Part shown: one piece after another, positions 10,019-21,460 of the stretch
How positions within the stretch are numbered: position 1 is the first letter of the stretch
Layout: each line of letters starts with the position of its first letter
Assembly (NCBI GenBank): GCA_016126655.1
Contig: CP065955.1
Coordinates: 124,001 to 188,000, forward strand
DNA: 64,000 bases
DNA from: Aerococcaceae bacterium zg-1292
GTDB taxonomy: Bacteria; Bacillota; Bacilli; Lactobacillales; Aerococcaceae
Direction of reading: 5' to 3'
Made by a program: the position numbers and the translations under genes
The notes under the pieces: generated by a model
Told to the model about the DNA's origin: nothing
Databases searched by the model: none
What the model saw: the letters and a program-made list of their open reading frames with translations, nothing else

Positions 10019-10642
10019 ATGCCAAAAGTTACGTTATTTAAACAAGACGGTTCTACAGCAGGAGAAATCGAATTAAACGAAGCAGTATTTGGAATTGAAC
10101 CTAACGAAGGTGTTATGTTCGATGCAGTAATTATGCAACGTGCGTCATTACGTCAAGGTACTCACGCTGTGAAAAACAGAAGTGCAGTCCGTGGTGGTGG
10201 ACGCAAACCTTGGAGACAAAAAGGAACAGGACGTGCGCGTCAAGGTTCAACACGCTCTCCACAATGGGTTGGTGGTGGAACTGTATTTGGTCCAACACCT
10301 CGTTCATATAGCTACAAATTACCGAAAAAAGTTCGTCGTTTAGCATTACAATCAGTGCTTTCACAAAAAGTTTTAGAAGGTAAATTAGTAGTTGTCGATT
10401 CATTATCATTCGACGCACCAAAAACAAAAGAGTTTAAACAATTCTTAAACAACATCAACGTTGACGCTAAATCATTATTAGTATTGGAAGGCGACAACGC
10501 AAATACTTATTACTCAGCTCGTAACATTGAAAACGTAAAAGTTATCGACGATAACAACGTCAATGTGTTAGATGTAATGAATCATGATACATTAATCATT
10601 ACAAAAGCTGCACTTACTACAGTAGAGGAGGCTTTAGCATAA
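10019..10642 (+). CDS. rplD: 50S ribosomal protein L4 (uL4)
   Basis: This 207-residue large-subunit protein has a loop reaching the peptide exit tunnel ([29 protein letters not shown], about residues 60-88), where macrolide-resistance changes occur; nothing unusual is seen there. In several bacteria L4 also represses its own operon. The ribosome binding site is GGAAGGAGG. The stop codon overlaps the rplW start by one base (TAATG). Confidence 0.98.
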   Translation: MPKVTLFKQDGSTAGEIELNEAVFGIEPNEGVMFDAVIMQRASLRQGTHAVKNRSAVRGGGRKPWRQKGTGRARQGSTRSPQWVGGGTVFGPTPRSYSYKLPKKVRRLALQSVLSQKVLEGKLVVVDSLSFDAPKTKEFKQFLNNINVDAKSLLVLEGDNANTYYSARNIENVKVIDDNNVNVLDVMNHDTLIITKAALTTVEEALA

Positions 10643-10938
10643 TGCAATTATCAGAAGTAGTATTACGTCCGATTATTACAGAACAAACTGTTCGTTTAAT
10701 GGATGAAAACAAATATACTTTCGAAGTTGACCGTCGCGCGAACAAAACTCACGTGAAACAAGCGGTTGAAGCAATGTTCGAAGGTGTTAAAGTTGCTAAA
10801 GTAAACACAATTAATGTTGACGGAAAAGCTAAACGTATGGGTCGTTATCAAGGTTTCACTCGTCGTTACAAAAAAGCTATCGTTACATTAACACCAGAAT
10901 CAAAAACAATCGAATTGTTTGGCCAAGAAGCTGAATAA
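10642..10938 (+). CDS. rplW: 50S ribosomal protein L23 (uL23)
   Basis: This 98-residue protein sits at the tunnel exit and docks trigger factor and SRP. The start overlaps the rplD stop by one base, implying translational coupling, and GAGGAGGC lies within the end of rplD. The family pattern [38 protein letters not shown] is evident. Confidence 0.97.
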   Translation: MQLSEVVLRPIITEQTVRLMDENKYTFEVDRRANKTHVKQAVEAMFEGVKVAKVNTINVDGKAKRMGRYQGFTRRYKKAIVTLTPESKTIELFGQEAE

Positions 10939-10977
10939 TTTAATTCTAGAAATATGAAGAAATAGGAGGGAATTTAA

Positions 10978-11808
10978 GTGGCTATTAAACATTACAAACC
11001 GACCTCTAACGGCCGTCGTAATATGACAGGCTATGATTTCTCAGAAATTACAGCTTCTAAGCCAGAGAAATCTCTATTATCAAGTCAAAAACAAAGAGCA
11101 GGTCGTAATAACCAAGGTAAAATCACAGTTCGTCACCAAGGTGGGGGAAATAAACGTGCTTACCGTGTTATTGACTTCAAACGTAATAAAGATGGCGTTA
11201 TCGGTACAATCGCTACCATCGAGTACGATCCAAACCGTTCAGCAAACATCGCCTTAGTACATTACGAAGATGGTGTCAAAACATATATTATCGCACCTAA
11301 AGGCTTGAAAGTAGGTCAAAAAATTGAATCAGGTGCCAAAGCAGATATCCAAATCGGAAATGCATTGCCATTAGCAAACATTCCAGTAGGTTCTGTTATC
11401 CATAACATCGAATTAAAACCAGGTAAAGGTGGTCAATTAATTCGTTCAGCAGGTACAAGCGCACAAGTATTAGGTCACGAAGGAAAATACACATTAGTTC
11501 GTTTGAACTCTGGTGAAGTGCGTATGATTTTATCAACTTGTCGTGCAACCATCGGTACAGTGGGTAATGAACAACACGAATTAATTAACATTGGTAAAGC
11601 TGGTCGTGCTCGTTGGATGTCAAAACGTCCAGAAGTACGTGGTTCTGTAATGAACCCGAATGATCACCCACACGGTGGTGGTGAAGGACGTGCGCCTATC
11701 GGTCGTAAATCTCCAATGTCACCATGGGGCAAACCAACACTTGGTAGAAAAACTCGTAATACTAAGAAAAAATCTAGCAAGTTAATCATCCGTGGTCGTA
11801 AAAAATAG
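10978..11808 (+). CDS. rplB: 50S ribosomal protein L2 (uL2)
   Basis: This 276-residue protein is needed for subunit association and peptidyl-transferase activity. A GTG start follows ATAGGAGGG. It carries the C-terminal signature [23 protein letters not shown], including the conserved His-rich loop, and a basic C-terminus ([14 protein letters not shown]). The N-terminal [17 protein letters not shown] is standard. Confidence 0.98.
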   Translation: MAIKHYKPTSNGRRNMTGYDFSEITASKPEKSLLSSQKQRAGRNNQGKITVRHQGGGNKRAYRVIDFKRNKDGVIGTIATIEYDPNRSANIALVHYEDGVKTYIIAPKGLKVGQKIESGAKADIQIGNALPLANIPVGSVIHNIELKPGKGGQLIRSAGTSAQVLGHEGKYTLVRLNSGEVRMILSTCRATIGTVGNEQHELINIGKAGRARWMSKRPEVRGSVMNPNDHPHGGGEGRAPIGRKSPMSPWGKPTLGRKTRNTKKKSSKLIIRGRKK

Positions 11809-11848
11809 AAACTAGATAATATCGAAAAAACCGAAGGGAGGCTACACT

Positions 11849-12130
11849 GTGAGTCGTAGTTTGAAAAAAGGGCCTTTCGTTGATGCTCATTTAATGAAAA
11901 AAGTTGAAGAGCAAAATGAAAGCAGCAAAAAACAAGTAATCAAGACATGGTCACGTCGTTCAACAATCTTCCCTAACTTTATTGGGTTAACCATTGCTGT
12001 ATACGATGGACGCAAACATGTACCAGTGTATGTTCAAGAAGACATGGTTGGACATAAATTAGGTGAATTTGTCCCAACTCGTACATATAAAGGACATGCT
12101 GCTGACGATAAAAAGACTAAGAAACGCTAA
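11849..12130 (+). CDS. rpsS: 30S ribosomal protein S19 (uS19)
   Basis: This 93-residue protein of the 30S head uses a GTG start after AAGGGAGG. It begins [19 protein letters not shown] and holds the signature [30 protein letters not shown]. Length and order are canonical. Confidence 0.98.
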   Translation: MSRSLKKGPFVDAHLMKKVEEQNESSKKQVIKTWSRRSTIFPNFIGLTIAVYDGRKHVPVYVQEDMVGHKLGEFVPTRTYKGHAADDKKTKKR

Positions 12131-12148
12131 TTGAAGGAGGAATAAAAG

Positions 12149-12505
12149 ATGTCAGAACAAATTACATCTGCAAAAGCAATCGCTAGAACAGTTCGTATTG
12201 CACCTCGTAAGGTTCGTTTAGTAGTCGATCTTATTAGAGGTAAGCAAATTGGTGAAGCAATGGCTATTTTAAAATTCACGCCAAGAGCTGCTTCTCCAAT
12301 TGTAGAAAAAGTATTAAAATCAGCAATTGCCAACGCTGAACATAACTATGATTTAGATTTAGAAAACTTATACGTAAGTGAAGCGTACGTTAATGAAGGA
12401 CCAACTATCAAACGTTTCCGTCCACGTGCGAAAGGATCAGCTTCGCCAATCAATAAACGTACAAGCCACATTACAGTTGTGGTATCAGAAAAAGAGGAGG
12501 CTTAA
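12149..12505 (+). CDS. rplV: 50S ribosomal protein L22 (uL22)
   Basis: This 118-residue protein has a beta-hairpin that lines the exit tunnel ([25 protein letters not shown], about residues 88-112). It starts [32 protein letters not shown] and has GAAGGAGG upstream. rpsC starts 3 nt after its stop. Confidence 0.97.
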   Translation: MSEQITSAKAIARTVRIAPRKVRLVVDLIRGKQIGEAMAILKFTPRAASPIVEKVLKSAIANAEHNYDLDLENLYVSEAYVNEGPTIKRFRPRAKGSASPINKRTSHITVVVSEKEEA

Positions 12506-12508
12506 TCA

Positions 12509-13165
12509 ATGGGTCAAAAAGTACATCCAATTGGTATGCGTGTAGGCATCATCCGTGATTGGGATGCTAAATGGTATGCTGATAAACAGTATGCTGAATT
12601 TTTACACGAAGATTTACGCATCCGTAAATTCTTATACAAAAAATTAGCAGATGCCTCTGTATCAACAATTCAAATCGAACGTGCATCTAACCGTGTTGTT
12701 GTGACTATCCACACTGCTAAACCAGGTATGGTTATCGGTAAAGGTGGCGCTGAAGTTGATGCAATTCGCGCTGAATTAAATAAATTAACAGACAAAAAAG
12801 TACACATTAACATTGTGGAAATTAAAAAACCTGAATTAGACGCTAAATTAGTTGCAGAAGACATTGCGCGTCAATTAGAAAACCGTGTAGCATTCCGTCG
12901 TGCTCAAAAACAAGCTATTCAACGTACAATGAAAGCTGGCGCTCAAGGTATTAAAACAATGGTATCTGGTCGTTTAAATGGTGCAGATATGGCTCGTACT
13001 GAAAGCTATTCTGAAGGAACTGTTCCTTTACATACATTACGTTCAGACATTGATTATGCATGGGAAGAAGCAGATACTACATACGGTAAATTAGGAGTTA
13101 AAGTTTGGATTTGTCGTGGCGAAATCTTACCACAACGAAACAATGCTGAGAAAGGAGGGAACTAA
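12509..13165 (+). CDS. rpsC: 30S ribosomal protein S3 (uS3)
   Basis: This 218-residue protein of the mRNA entry site starts [26 protein letters not shown]. Its KH-type GKGG loop ([11 protein letters not shown]) lies near residue 75, and the C-terminal domain ends [11 protein letters not shown]. The GAGGAGG ribosome binding site is inside the end of rplV. Confidence 0.98.
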   Translation: MGQKVHPIGMRVGIIRDWDAKWYADKQYAEFLHEDLRIRKFLYKKLADASVSTIQIERASNRVVVTIHTAKPGMVIGKGGAEVDAIRAELNKLTDKKVHINIVEIKKPELDAKLVAEDIARQLENRVAFRRAQKQAIQRTMKAGAQGIKTMVSGRLNGADMARTESYSEGTVPLHTLRSDIDYAWEEADTTYGKLGVKVWICRGEILPQRNNAEKGGN

Positions 13166-13168
13166 TCA

Positions 13169-13603
13169 ATGTTAGTACCAAAACGTGTAAAACACCGTCG
13201 TGAATTCCGTGGAAAAATGCGTGGAGAAGCAAAAGGTGGTAAACAAATCGATTTCGGGACTTATGGTTTACGTGCGGTTGAATCTCACTGGATTACAAAC
13301 CGTCAAATCGAAGCAGCCCGTATTGCAATGACTCGTTACATGAAACGTGGTGGGAAAGTATGGATTAAAATCTTCCCTCACAAATCATATACTGCAAAAG
13401 CTATCGGGGTTCGTATGGGTTCTGGTAAAGGGGCACCTGAAGGTTGGGTAGCACCAGTTAAACGCGGTAAAATTATGTTTGAAATCGCTGGGGTTTCTGA
13501 AGAAGTGGCACGTGAAGCATTACGTTTAGCTTCTCATAAATTACCATTGAAAACTAAATTCGTAAAACGTGAAGAATATGGTGGTGAATCGAATGCAAAT
13601 TAA
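13169..13603 (+). CDS. rplP: 50S ribosomal protein L16 (uL16)
   Basis: This 144-residue protein organises the A-site side of the 50S subunit. It begins [24 protein letters not shown] and holds the family pattern RVGSGKG as [19 protein letters not shown] (about residues 81-99). Its end overlaps the start of rpmC by 11 nt. Confidence 0.98.
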   Translation: MLVPKRVKHRREFRGKMRGEAKGGKQIDFGTYGLRAVESHWITNRQIEAARIAMTRYMKRGGKVWIKIFPHKSYTAKAIGVRMGSGKGAPEGWVAPVKRGKIMFEIAGVSEEVAREALRLASHKLPLKTKFVKREEYGGESNAN

Positions 13604-13787
13604 AGAAATTAGAGAATTATCCACTGCTGAAATGGTAGCGAAAGAACAAGAATTCAAGAAAGAATTATTTAATCTTCGATTCCAATTAGCAACTGGACAA
13701 TTAGAAAACACTGCCCGTTTACGTCAAGTACGTAAAACAATTGCTCGTATCAAAACAGTCTTGCGTGAGCAAGAGTTGTCTAAGTAA
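13593..13787 (+). CDS. rpmC: 50S ribosomal protein L29 (uL29)
   Basis: This 64-residue helical-hairpin protein sits at the exit tunnel. The ATG at 13593 was chosen because it gives the standard [14 protein letters not shown] start and has GGTGGTG 7 nt upstream; an upstream in-frame extension lies inside rplP. The motif [31 protein letters not shown] is characteristic. Confidence 0.96.
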   Translation: MQIKEIRELSTAEMVAKEQEFKKELFNLRFQLATGQLENTARLRQVRKTIARIKTVLREQELSK

Positions 13788-13814
13788 CCACAGGCAAAAG
13801 GAGGCACATAAAGT

Positions 13815-14081
13815 ATGACTGAAACACGCAATCAACGTAAAGTATACCAAGGTCGTGTTGTATCTGACAAAATGGATAAAACAATTACTGTTCAAGTAGA
13901 TACTCGTAAAACACATCCTAAATATGGTAAACGTGTTAAATATTCTAAAAAATACAAAGCACATGATGAATTAAACAGTGCAAAAGAAGGCGACATCGTA
14001 CGTATTATGGAAACACGTCCATTATCTGCTACGAAACGCTTCCGCTTATTAGAGATTGTTGAAGAAGCAGTAATCATCTAA
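13815..14081 (+). CDS. rpsQ: 30S ribosomal protein S17 (uS17)
   Basis: This 88-residue OB-fold 16S rRNA-binding protein is recognised by [26 protein letters not shown] and [30 protein letters not shown]. The ribosome binding site is AAAGGAGG. Confidence 0.97.
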   Translation: MTETRNQRKVYQGRVVSDKMDKTITVQVDTRKTHPKYGKRVKYSKKYKAHDELNSAKEGDIVRIMETRPLSATKRFRLLEIVEEAVII

Positions 14082-14092
14082 TATACAGTTAA

Positions 14093-14482
<390 letters not shown>

Positions 14483-14507
14483 AACTAAACGAAGGAGGAA
14501 ACTAAAC

Positions 14508-14810
14508 ATGCGTATCAAAAAAGGCGACAAAGTACAATTAATCGCAGGTAAAGATAAAGGTAAACAAGGTACAGTCATTAAAACTTTACCTAAGCAAGAT
14601 CGAGTTGTAGTTGAAGGCTTAAATATTGCTAAAAAACATGTAAAACCATCACAAAATGGTACAGGCGGAATTGAAGAATTCCCAGCACCAATTCACGTAT
14701 CTAATGTTATGCTAGTAGATTCAAAAGGCGAAGCTACTCGTGTAGGATACCGCTTCGAAGATGGTAAAAAAGTTCGTTATTCTAAAAAATCAAACGAAAC
14801 AATTAACTAA
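14508..14810 (+). CDS. rplX: 50S ribosomal protein L24 (uL24)
   Basis: This 100-residue KOW-motif protein initiates 50S assembly. The KOW segment [22 protein letters not shown] lies at residues 4-25, and [16 protein letters not shown] follows. The ribosome binding site is GAAGGAGG. Confidence 0.97.
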   Translation: MRIKKGDKVQLIAGKDKGKQGTVIKTLPKQDRVVVEGLNIAKKHVKPSQNGTGGIEEFPAPIHVSNVMLVDSKGEATRVGYRFEDGKKVRYSKKSNETIN

Positions 14811-14834
14811 TCTAAGAAGGGAGGATAACAAACA

Positions 14835-15377
14835 ATGGTAAATCGTTTAAAAGCAAAATTTACTGAAGAAGTAACACCTAAATTAGTAGAACAATTTGGA
14901 TACACTTCAGTTATGCAAGTTCCAAAAGTAGAAAAAATCGTTGTTAACATGGGTGTTGGTGATGCTGTTTCTAATGCTAAAAACTTAGAAAAAGCAGTAG
15001 ATGAATTAACCTTGTTAACAGGTCAAAAACCACTCATTACTAAAGCGAAAAAATCAATTGCTGGTTTCCGTTTACGTGAGGGAATGCCAATTGGTGCAAA
15101 AGTAACTTTACGTGGTGAAAGAATGTATGACTTCTTAGATAAGTTAATTACTGTTTCATTACCTCGTGTACGTGACTTCCAAGGTGTGTCAAACAAAGCG
15201 TTTGATGGACGTGGTAACTACACATTAGGTGTTAAAGAACAATTAATTTTCCCAGAAGTTAACTATGATCATGTTGATAAAGTACGTGGTATGGATATCG
15301 TTATTGTAACGACAGCTCGTACAGATGAAGAAAGTCATGCTTTATTAAAAGAATTAGGCATGCCATTCAAGAAATAA
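14835..15377 (+). CDS. rplE: 50S ribosomal protein L5 (uL5)
   Basis: This 180-residue 5S rRNA-binding protein of the central protuberance shows [22 protein letters not shown], the [25 protein letters not shown] loop, and the C-terminal [26 protein letters not shown]. The ribosome binding site is AGGGAGG. Confidence 0.98.
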   Translation: MVNRLKAKFTEEVTPKLVEQFGYTSVMQVPKVEKIVVNMGVGDAVSNAKNLEKAVDELTLLTGQKPLITKAKKSIAGFRLREGMPIGAKVTLRGERMYDFLDKLITVSLPRVRDFQGVSNKAFDGRGNYTLGVKEQLIFPEVNYDHVDKVRGMDIVIVTTARTDEESHALLKELGMPFKK

Positions 15378-15396
15378 GATAAGGAGGCGAATTTAA

Positions 15397-15582
15397 TTGG
15401 CTAAAACATCAATGGTTCAAAAGAACAAACGTCAACCTAAGTTTAAAGTGCAAGAGTATACACGTTGCGAACGTTGTGGACGTCCACACTCAGTTTATCG
15501 TAAATTCAAACTTTGCCGTATTTGCTTCCGTGAACTTGCTTATAAAGGTCAAATTCCTGGCGTTAAAAAAGCTAGTTGGTAA
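15397..15582 (+). CDS. rpsN: 30S ribosomal protein S14, zinc (C+) type
   Basis: This 61-residue S14 has two CxxC pairs (CERC and CRIC, about residues 24-43), so it is the zinc-binding short form (often called rpsZ). A TTG start follows AAGGAGGC at good spacing. A zinc-independent long paralogue may exist elsewhere in the genome, but none is in the window. Confidence 0.97.
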   Translation: MAKTSMVQKNKRQPKFKVQEYTRCERCGRPHSVYRKFKLCRICFRELAYKGQIPGVKKASW

Positions 15583-15611
15583 TTTCAGAGTAAAAGAGGA
15601 GGTAAACAAAT

Positions 15612-16010
15612 ATGGTTATGACAGATCCAATTGCAGATTTCTTAACACGTATTCGTAACGCGAATAGTGTAGGTCATAAGACAGTTTCTGCTCCATCTTC
15701 AAACATGAAAGTAGCGATTGCTGAAATCTTAAAAAATGAAGGTTTCATCAAAAACTACGAAGTAACTGAAGATGATAAACAAAATGAAATCAAAATTTTC
15801 TTAAAATACGGACGTAATAACGAAAAAGTTATTACTGGTATCAAACGTATTTCTAAACCAGGTTTACGTGTATATGCTAAAAATGAAGAATTACCTAAAG
15901 TATTAAATGGTTTAGGTATTGCTATTATCTCTACATCAAACGGTATTATTACTGATAAACAAGCGCGTCAAGCGGGTGTAGGTGGCGAAGTTTTAGCTTA
16001 CGTATGGTAA
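15612..16010 (+). CDS. rpsH: 30S ribosomal protein S8 (uS8)
   Basis: This 132-residue 16S rRNA-binding protein is the spc-operon repressor in E. coli. It starts [18 protein letters not shown] and ends with the canonical [19 protein letters not shown]. The first ATG fits AAGAGGAGG spacing; an ATG two codons later is possible. Confidence 0.98.
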   Translation: MVMTDPIADFLTRIRNANSVGHKTVSAPSSNMKVAIAEILKNEGFIKNYEVTEDDKQNEIKIFLKYGRNNEKVITGIKRISKPGLRVYAKNEELPKVLNGLGIAIISTSNGIITDKQARQAGVGGEVLAYVW

Positions 16011-16050
16011 TCTAAATAAAAATAATAAAAATATAAGGAGGTGCAGCCCT

Positions 16051-16587
16051 GTGAGTCGTATCGGTAAAAAACCAGTCGTAATCCCAGAAGGCGTAACCGT
16101 TGAATTAAATGGTCATACAGTGACCGTTAAAGGACCTAAAGGCGAATTAACTCGTGAATTAGCTCCAAGTATTAATGTTGAAATCGAAGGAAATGTTGTA
16201 ACATTCACTCGTCCAGATGATTCTAAAGTAAACCGTTCATTACACGGAACAACCCGTTCAGTGTTCAATAACATGGTTGAAGGTGTATCAACTGGTTTCA
16301 AAAAAGAATTAAACTTAGTCGGTGTTGGTTACCGTGCTCAAAAAGCTGGTAATAAATTAACATTAAGTGTTGGTTTATCTCACCCGGTTGAATTTGAAGA
16401 AGTTGAAGGCGTTGGCTTTGAAGTTCCAAACAATACAACAATTATTGTTGAAGGATTTAATAAAGAAAAAGTTGGCGAATTAGCAGCGAATATTCGTGCC
16501 GTTCGTCCACCTGAACCATATAAAGGTAAAGGTATTCGTTATTCTACTGAAGTTGTACGTCGTAAAGAAGGTAAAACTGGTAAATAA
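16051..16587 (+). CDS. rplF: 50S ribosomal protein L6 (uL6)
   Basis: This 178-residue two-domain protein lies near the factor-binding site. A GTG start follows AAGGAGGTG. It has [17 protein letters not shown] and the C-terminal [34 protein letters not shown]. Order and length are canonical. Confidence 0.98.
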   Translation: MSRIGKKPVVIPEGVTVELNGHTVTVKGPKGELTRELAPSINVEIEGNVVTFTRPDDSKVNRSLHGTTRSVFNNMVEGVSTGFKKELNLVGVGYRAQKAGNKLTLSVGLSHPVEFEEVEGVGFEVPNNTTIIVEGFNKEKVGELAANIRAVRPPEPYKGKGIRYSTEVVRRKEGKTGK

Positions 16588-16640
16588 TCCAGTTCTCTTC
16601 GTTTTCATTTTAAAAATATATAATATAAGAGGTGACAATT

Positions 16641-16994
16641 GTGATTACTAAACCAGATAAAAACAAAGTGCGTCGTAAACGTCACGCACGTGTAAGAAAT
16701 CGTATCTCTGGTACTGCTGAGCGCCCACGCTTGAACGTATTCCGTTCGAATACACACATCTACGCTCAATTAATTGATGACGTAGCGGGTGTGACGCTTG
16801 CAAGTGCCTCTAGTAATGAAAAGTCAGTAGCAGGAACTAAAGTTGAACAAGCTGCTGCTGTCGGAAAATTAGTAGCTGAACGCGCTGTAGAAAAAGGTCA
16901 TAAAGTAGTTGTATTTGATCGTGGTGGATACTTATACCATGGTCGTGTCAAAGCTTTAGCTGACGCTGCACGTGAAAACGGCTTAGAATTTTAA
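16641..16994 (+). CDS. rplR: 50S ribosomal protein L18 (uL18)
   Basis: This 117-residue 5S rRNA-binding protein was given the GTG start at 16641, because AAGAGGTG lies 6-7 nt upstream and the product begins [22 protein letters not shown], the normal length. A GTG at 16632 overlaps the ribosome binding site. It ends with [23 protein letters not shown]. Confidence 0.96.
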   Translation: MITKPDKNKVRRKRHARVRNRISGTAERPRLNVFRSNTHIYAQLIDDVAGVTLASASSNEKSVAGTKVEQAAAVGKLVAERAVEKGHKVVVFDRGGYLYHGRVKALADAARENGLEF

Positions 16995-17014
16995 GAAAAG
17001 GAGGACATCGATTC

Positions 17015-17518
17015 ATGGTATTTATTAATCCAGCTAATTTAGAAAATCTTGAAGAGCGTTTAGTTACGATTAACCGTGTTACTAAAGTAGTAAAAGGTGG
17101 ACGTCGTTTACGTTTCTCTGCATTAGTAGTAGTCGGCGACCGTAATGGTCACGTTGGTTTCGGGACAGGTAAAGCTCAAGAAGTTCCTGAAGCTATCCGT
17201 AAAGCTGTTGAAGATGCTAAAAAGAACTTAATCGCTGTACCAATGACAGGAACAACCATTCCTCATGAAGTAATTGGTGAATTCTGTGGTGGTCGTGTAC
17301 TTCTTAAACCAGCAACAGCCGGTTCTGGAGTTGCAGCCGGAGGTCCTGTTCGTGCCGTTGTCGAATTGGCAGGTGTAGCGGATATTACTTCTAAATCATT
17401 AGGTTCAAACACACCAATCAACATGATTCGTGCAACTGTTGAAGGATTGAAACAATTAAAAGTTGCTGAAGAAGTTGCTGCATTACGTGGTAAATCAGTA
17501 GAAGAAATCTTAGGTTAG
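17015..17518 (+). CDS. rpsE: 30S ribosomal protein S5 (uS5)
   Basis: This 167-residue protein affects accuracy and mRNA unwinding. The double-stranded-RNA-binding-like N-half is [40 protein letters not shown], followed by [18 protein letters not shown]. The ribosome binding site is AAAGGAGG. rpmD follows 12 nt later. Confidence 0.98.
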   Translation: MVFINPANLENLEERLVTINRVTKVVKGGRRLRFSALVVVGDRNGHVGFGTGKAQEVPEAIRKAVEDAKKNLIAVPMTGTTIPHEVIGEFCGGRVLLKPATAGSGVAAGGPVRAVVELAGVADITSKSLGSNTPINMIRATVEGLKQLKVAEEVAALRGKSVEEILG

Positions 17519-17530
17519 GAGGACAATTAA

Positions 17531-17710
17531 ATGGCGAACTTATCAATCACATTAAAACGTAGCTTAATTGGACGTCCTAAAAACCAAATCGCAACTGCTA
17601 AAGCATTAGGTTTAACAAAATTACATAAAACAGTTGTTAAACCTGACAACGAAGCAATTCGTGGTATGGTGAATACGATTAGTCATTTAGTAGAAGTTAA
17701 AGAAGCATAA
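17531..17710 (+). CDS. rpmD: 50S ribosomal protein L30 (uL30)
   Basis: This small 59-codon gene lies between rpsE and rplO, with TTAGGAGG 9 nt before its ATG. The product begins [28 protein letters not shown], which is the L30 signature, and ends [13 protein letters not shown]. Position and length are as expected for the spc operon. Confidence 0.96.
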   Translation: MANLSITLKRSLIGRPKNQIATAKALGLTKLHKTVVKPDNEAIRGMVNTISHLVEVKEA

Positions 17711-17742
17711 TTTAAAATATTTGAACAAGGAGGTGCCCAAGG

Positions 17743-18183
17743 ATGAAACTACATACATTAAAACCGGTAGAAGGCTCACGTAAAGAACGCAACCGTGTTG
17801 GTCGTGGTCAAGGTTCAGGTAATGGTAAAACAGCTGGACGCGGTCAAAAAGGTCAAAAAGCACGTTCTGGTGGTGGCGTACGTTTAGGATTTGAGGGTGG
17901 ACAAAACCCATTATTCCGTCGTTTACCAAAACGTGGATTCAACAACATCAACCGTAAAGAATATGCGATTGTTAACGTTGAAACATTGAACCGTTTTGAA
18001 GATGGCACAACAGTAACACCAGCTTTATTATTTGAAGCAGGCATTATTAAAAAAGAGCTTTCAGGTGTTAAAATTCTAGGTGAAGGACAACTGGAAAGAA
18101 AATTAACTGTTCAAGCAGTTAAATTCTCCAAAGGTGCAGAAGAAGCAATTACTGCAGCTGGTGGATCAATCGAGGTGATCTAA
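17743..18183 (+). CDS. rplO: 50S ribosomal protein L15 (uL15)
   Basis: This 146-residue late assembly protein has the basic, Gly-rich N-terminus [33 protein letters not shown] (about residues 12-44), which threads into the 50S subunit. The globular C-terminal half ends [12 protein letters not shown]. The ribosome binding site is AAGGAGGTG. secY begins 1 nt after the stop. Confidence 0.98.
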   Translation: MKLHTLKPVEGSRKERNRVGRGQGSGNGKTAGRGQKGQKARSGGGVRLGFEGGQNPLFRRLPKRGFNNINRKEYAIVNVETLNRFEDGTTVTPALLFEAGIIKKELSGVKILGEGQLERKLTVQAVKFSKGAEEAITAAGGSIEVI

Positions 18184-18184
18184 G

Positions 18185-19486
18185 ATGTTTACCTTTTTGA
18201 AAAATGCATTTGCGAGCAAGGATATTCGTAACAGAATATTCTTCACGCTATTCATTTTCGCAGTATTCAGATTAGGTTCTCATATTCCAGTTCCTGGTGT
18301 CAATGCGGCCGCAATTAAAACGTTAGCGTCTGGCGGTGTGTTAGGACTACTTAATACATTCGGCGGGGGAGCGTTAGCGCGGTATTCGATTTTTGCACTT
18401 GGGGTTTCACCGTATATCACCGCATCCATCATTATTCAATTATTACAAATGGATATTGTACCGAAATTTACGGAGTGGGCGAAACAAGGTGAAGTTGGTC
18501 GCCGTAAGTTAAATCAAGCGACTACTTACGCAGGGATTTTAATTGGATTTGCTCAAGCATACGGACTTTCTCTCGGTTTTAACCAATTATCACGGTTAAA
18601 CTTAATCAAAAATCCGGGCATGTCAACGTACTTAACGATTGCACTAGTATTAACTGCTGGAACAATGTTCTTAGTATGGTTGGGTGAACAAATTACGCGT
18701 AACGGTATCGGAAATGGCGTGTCAATGCTGATTTTTGCAGGTATCGTTGCCGAAGTACCAAAGCAGTTTTATAGTTACTTCCAAACTTATTTGACAAATG
18801 CTGGGACTAAATTGACCCGTAACTTATTGTTACTGGCGTTATTAATCTTAGTGATTGTGATATTGATTATTATTGTCGTATTGATGGAACGTGCACAATT
18901 ACGTATTCCAATCCATCATTCGAAAAAAGCATCTGGAGCAAAACATACCGCTCATTTACCATTAAAAATTAATTCAGCCGGAGTTATTCCTGTAATCTTT
19001 GCGACTTCAGTTATTTCAACTCCACAAACAATTATGGGATTCTTTAAGTTCGGTAGTGAAGGTGGATGGAAACAAGTAGTAGCAAATATTTTTAACTTGC
19101 AACATTTATATGGAGCAATTTTCTATACGATACTACTGATTTTATTCTCATACTTTTACTCATTAGTTCAAGTAAACCCAGAGAAAGTAGCTGAAAATTT
19201 ACAAAAACAAGGTGGCTACATCCCGAGTGTACGACCTGGTAAAGATACAGAAAACTTCTTAACTAGAACGATTAATCGTTTAAGTGGATTAGGAGCTTTG
19301 TATTTAACATTAATTGCCGTGTTACCAATTATCGGAAGTTTCTTATGGAAAATTCCTTCTAACATCGCATTGAGTGGTACAAGTTTATTAATCGTTGTAG
19401 GGGTTGCGATTGAAACAGCTAAACAAATTGAAGGTCGTATGGCGAAACGTCGTTATACTGGATTTTTACAGCTAGACAAGCAATAA
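18185..19486 (+). CDS. secY: Protein translocase subunit SecY
   Basis: This 433-residue, ten-TM core channel of the Sec translocon starts MFTFLKNAFASKDIRNRIFFTLFIFAVFRLGSHIPVPGV. It carries the family motifs FALGVSPYITASIIIQLL, GNGVSMLIFAGI and QIEGRMAKRRYTGF at the C-terminus. It is tightly coupled to rplO, and GAGGTGATC at the end of rplO serves as ribosome binding site. It is the canonical last gene of the spc portion. Confidence 0.98.
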   Translation: MFTFLKNAFASKDIRNRIFFTLFIFAVFRLGSHIPVPGVNAAAIKTLASGGVLGLLNTFGGGALARYSIFALGVSPYITASIIIQLLQMDIVPKFTEWAKQGEVGRRKLNQATTYAGILIGFAQAYGLSLGFNQLSRLNLIKNPGMSTYLTIALVLTAGTMFLVWLGEQITRNGIGNGVSMLIFAGIVAEVPKQFYSYFQTYLTNAGTKLTRNLLLLALLILVIVILIIIVVLMERAQLRIPIHHSKKASGAKHTAHLPLKINSAGVIPVIFATSVISTPQTIMGFFKFGSEGGWKQVVANIFNLQHLYGAIFYTILLILFSYFYSLVQVNPEKVAENLQKQGGYIPSVRPGKDTENFLTRTINRLSGLGALYLTLIAVLPIIGSFLWKIPSNIALSGTSLLIVVGVAIETAKQIEGRMAKRRYTGFLQLDKQ

Positions 19487-19501
19487 AAAGGAAGCGATAG
19501 T

Positions 19502-20152
19502 ATGAATATCTTATTAATGGGATTACCAGGCGCTGGTAAAGGCACACAAAGTGAATTTATTACGCGTGATTATGAAGTGGTACATATTGCGACAGGTGAT
19601 ATGTTCCGAGAAGCGATAAAAAATGAAACACCGCTTGGTTTAAAAGCGAAATCATATACTGATCAAGGTAACCTTGTTCCTGATGATGTAACGAATGGCA
19701 TTGTTCGTGAACGTTTATCTCAACAAGATGTTGCTGAAAAAGGATTTATGTTGGATGGTTATCCACGCACAAGTGCTCAAGCCGAAGCTTTAGATGCCAA
19801 CCTTAAAGATTTAAATACGCAAATTGATGCTGTTATTTATATCAAGGTTGATCCTGAAGTGTTAAAAGAACGTTTGAGTGGTCGCATTATTTGCCGTAAT
19901 TGTGGTGCGACTTACCATAAAATTTATAATCCACCAAAAGTTGAGGGTGTATGTGATGTCTGTGGTTCAACAGATTTCTACCAACGAGAAGATGACAAAC
20001 CTGAAAAGGTAGCGCATCGAATTAATCTCCAAATGGAATCTATTCGACCTATACTTGATTATTATGACCAACGTGGATTGCTTCATACGATCGAAGGCGA
20101 TCAAACAATTGAAGAAGTTTACCGTGAAGTTCGTTCTATTTTAGAAAAGTAG
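19502..20152 (+). CDS. adk: Adenylate kinase
   Basis: This 216-residue cytosolic enzyme interconverts ATP + AMP and 2 ADP. The P-loop GLPGAGKGT is at residues 7-15 and the AMP-binding DGYPRT motif near residue 84. The long LID carries a Cys4 zinc site (CRNC...CDVC), typical of Gram-positive enzymes. It lies 15 nt after secY with GGAAGCGA as a modest ribosome binding site. Confidence 0.98.
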   Translation: MNILLMGLPGAGKGTQSEFITRDYEVVHIATGDMFREAIKNETPLGLKAKSYTDQGNLVPDDVTNGIVRERLSQQDVAEKGFMLDGYPRTSAQAEALDANLKDLNTQIDAVIYIKVDPEVLKERLSGRIICRNCGATYHKIYNPPKVEGVCDVCGSTDFYQREDDKPEKVAHRINLQMESIRPILDYYDQRGLLHTIEGDQTIEEVYREVRSILEK

Positions 20153-20204
20153 GACGGCGAGGATCATGACTTTGAGTATTATAAGGTAAGAGGAGGAAGT
20201 ATGA

Positions 20205-20423
20205 ATGGCTAAAGATGATGTAATTGAAGTTGAAGGTACAGTCATTGAAACTTTACCGAATGCAATGTTTAAGGTTGAATTAGAGAACGGGCATGAAATT
20301 TTAGCTCACGTTTCAGGTAAAATTCGTATGAACTACATTCGAATCTTGCCGGGAGATAAAGTTACGATTGAACTATCTCCATACGATTTGACACGTGGTC
20401 GAATTACATACCGCTTTAAATAA
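20205..20423 (+). CDS. infA: Translation initiation factor IF-1
   Basis: This 72-residue OB-fold factor binds the 30S A site during initiation. The sequence [53 protein letters not shown] is the standard IF-1 signature. GAGGAGG lies upstream. map, which sits here in some Firmicutes, is absent. Confidence 0.98.
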   Translation: MAKDDVIEVEGTVIETLPNAMFKVELENGHEILAHVSGKIRMNYIRILPGDKVTIELSPYDLTRGRITYRFK

Positions 20424-20454
20424 CCATCAGGTTTAAATTTAAGGAGGGAAATCA

Positions 20455-20568
20455 ATGAAAGTTAGAGCATCAGTAAAACCAATCTGTGAAAAATGCAAAA
20501 TTATTAAACGTAACGGTAAAGTTATGGTAATTTGCGAAAATCCAAAACATAAACAACGTCAAGGTTAA
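20455..20568 (+). CDS. rpmJ: 50S ribosomal protein L36 (bL36), zinc type
   Basis: This 37-residue gene lies between infA and rpsM with AAGGAGGG upstream. The product begins [23 protein letters not shown] and has the zinc ligands Cys11, Cys14, Cys27 and His32 (C+ form). Confidence 0.97.
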   Translation: MKVRASVKPICEKCKIIKRNGKVMVICENPKHKQRQG

Positions 20569-20591
20569 TATAAAGGAGGTGCACAAGTTAT

Positions 20592-20954
20592 ATGGCTCGT
20601 ATTGCAGGAGTAGATATTCCACGTGAAAAACGTGTAGTTATTTCATTAACATATATTTATGGTATCGGTAAAGTAACTGCTCAACGTATTTTAGCTGAAG
20701 CAAATGTATCTGAAGATACACGTGTAAAAGACTTAAGTAACGATGAGTTAGACCGTATTCGTGCTATTATCGATGGTATTAAAGTTGAAGGTGACTTACG
20801 TCGTGAAGTTTCTTTAAACATTAAACGTCTTCAAGAAATTGGTTCTTATCGTGGGTTCCGTCACCGTAAAGGATTACCTGTACGTGGACAAAATACAAAA
20901 AATAATGCACGTACTCGTAAAGGACCTAAGAAAATGGTCACAGGTAAAAAATAA
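20592..20954 (+). CDS. rpsM: 30S ribosomal protein S13 (uS13)
   Basis: This 120-residue protein of the 30S head contacts P-site tRNA and the intersubunit bridge. It begins [26 protein letters not shown] and has the basic tail [17 protein letters not shown]. The ribosome binding site is AAAGGAGGTG. Confidence 0.98.
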   Translation: MARIAGVDIPREKRVVISLTYIYGIGKVTAQRILAEANVSEDTRVKDLSNDELDRIRAIIDGIKVEGDLRREVSLNIKRLQEIGSYRGFRHRKGLPVRGQNTKNNARTRKGPKKMVTGKK

Positions 20955-20986
20955 TTAAGAATTTAGGATAAGGAGGTAAATAGTTA

Positions 20987-21379
20987 ATGGCAAAGAAACA
21001 ACAAGCTCGTCGTCGTCGTCGTGTGAGAAAGAATATTGAAAAAGGCGTAGCACATATCCGTTCTACATTCAATAACACAATCGTGATGATTACTGACGTT
21101 AATGGTAACGCAATTTCTTGGTCTTCAGCAGGATCATTAGGTTTCCGTGGATCCAAAAAATCAACTCCATTTGCTGCTCAAATGGCATCTGAAGTTGCAG
21201 CTAAAGGCGCAATGGATCATGGTATGAAATCCGTTGAAGTAACTGTTAAAGGGCCAGGTGCTGGTCGTGAATCAGCTATCCGTTCTTTACAAGCAACAGG
21301 ATTAGATGTTACAGCAATTCGTGACGTAACGCCAATTCCACATAACGGTTGCCGTCCTCCAAAACGTCGCCGTGTATAA
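20987..21379 (+). CDS. rpsK: 30S ribosomal protein S11 (uS11)
   Basis: This 130-residue platform protein has the signature [32 protein letters not shown] and the C-terminus [18 protein letters not shown]. The N-terminus [20 protein letters not shown] is strongly basic. The ribosome binding site is AAGGAGG. Confidence 0.98.
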   Translation: MAKKQQARRRRRVRKNIEKGVAHIRSTFNNTIVMITDVNGNAISWSSAGSLGFRGSKKSTPFAAQMASEVAAKGAMDHGMKSVEVTVKGPGAGRESAIRSLQATGLDVTAIRDVTPIPHNGCRPPKRRRV

Positions 21380-21460
21380 TGGGATTTACTCATTAAGCTA
21401 CATGTAATGCTACAAAATTATCATTACAACAAAACGTTTTGAAAGGGGATATGATAATCA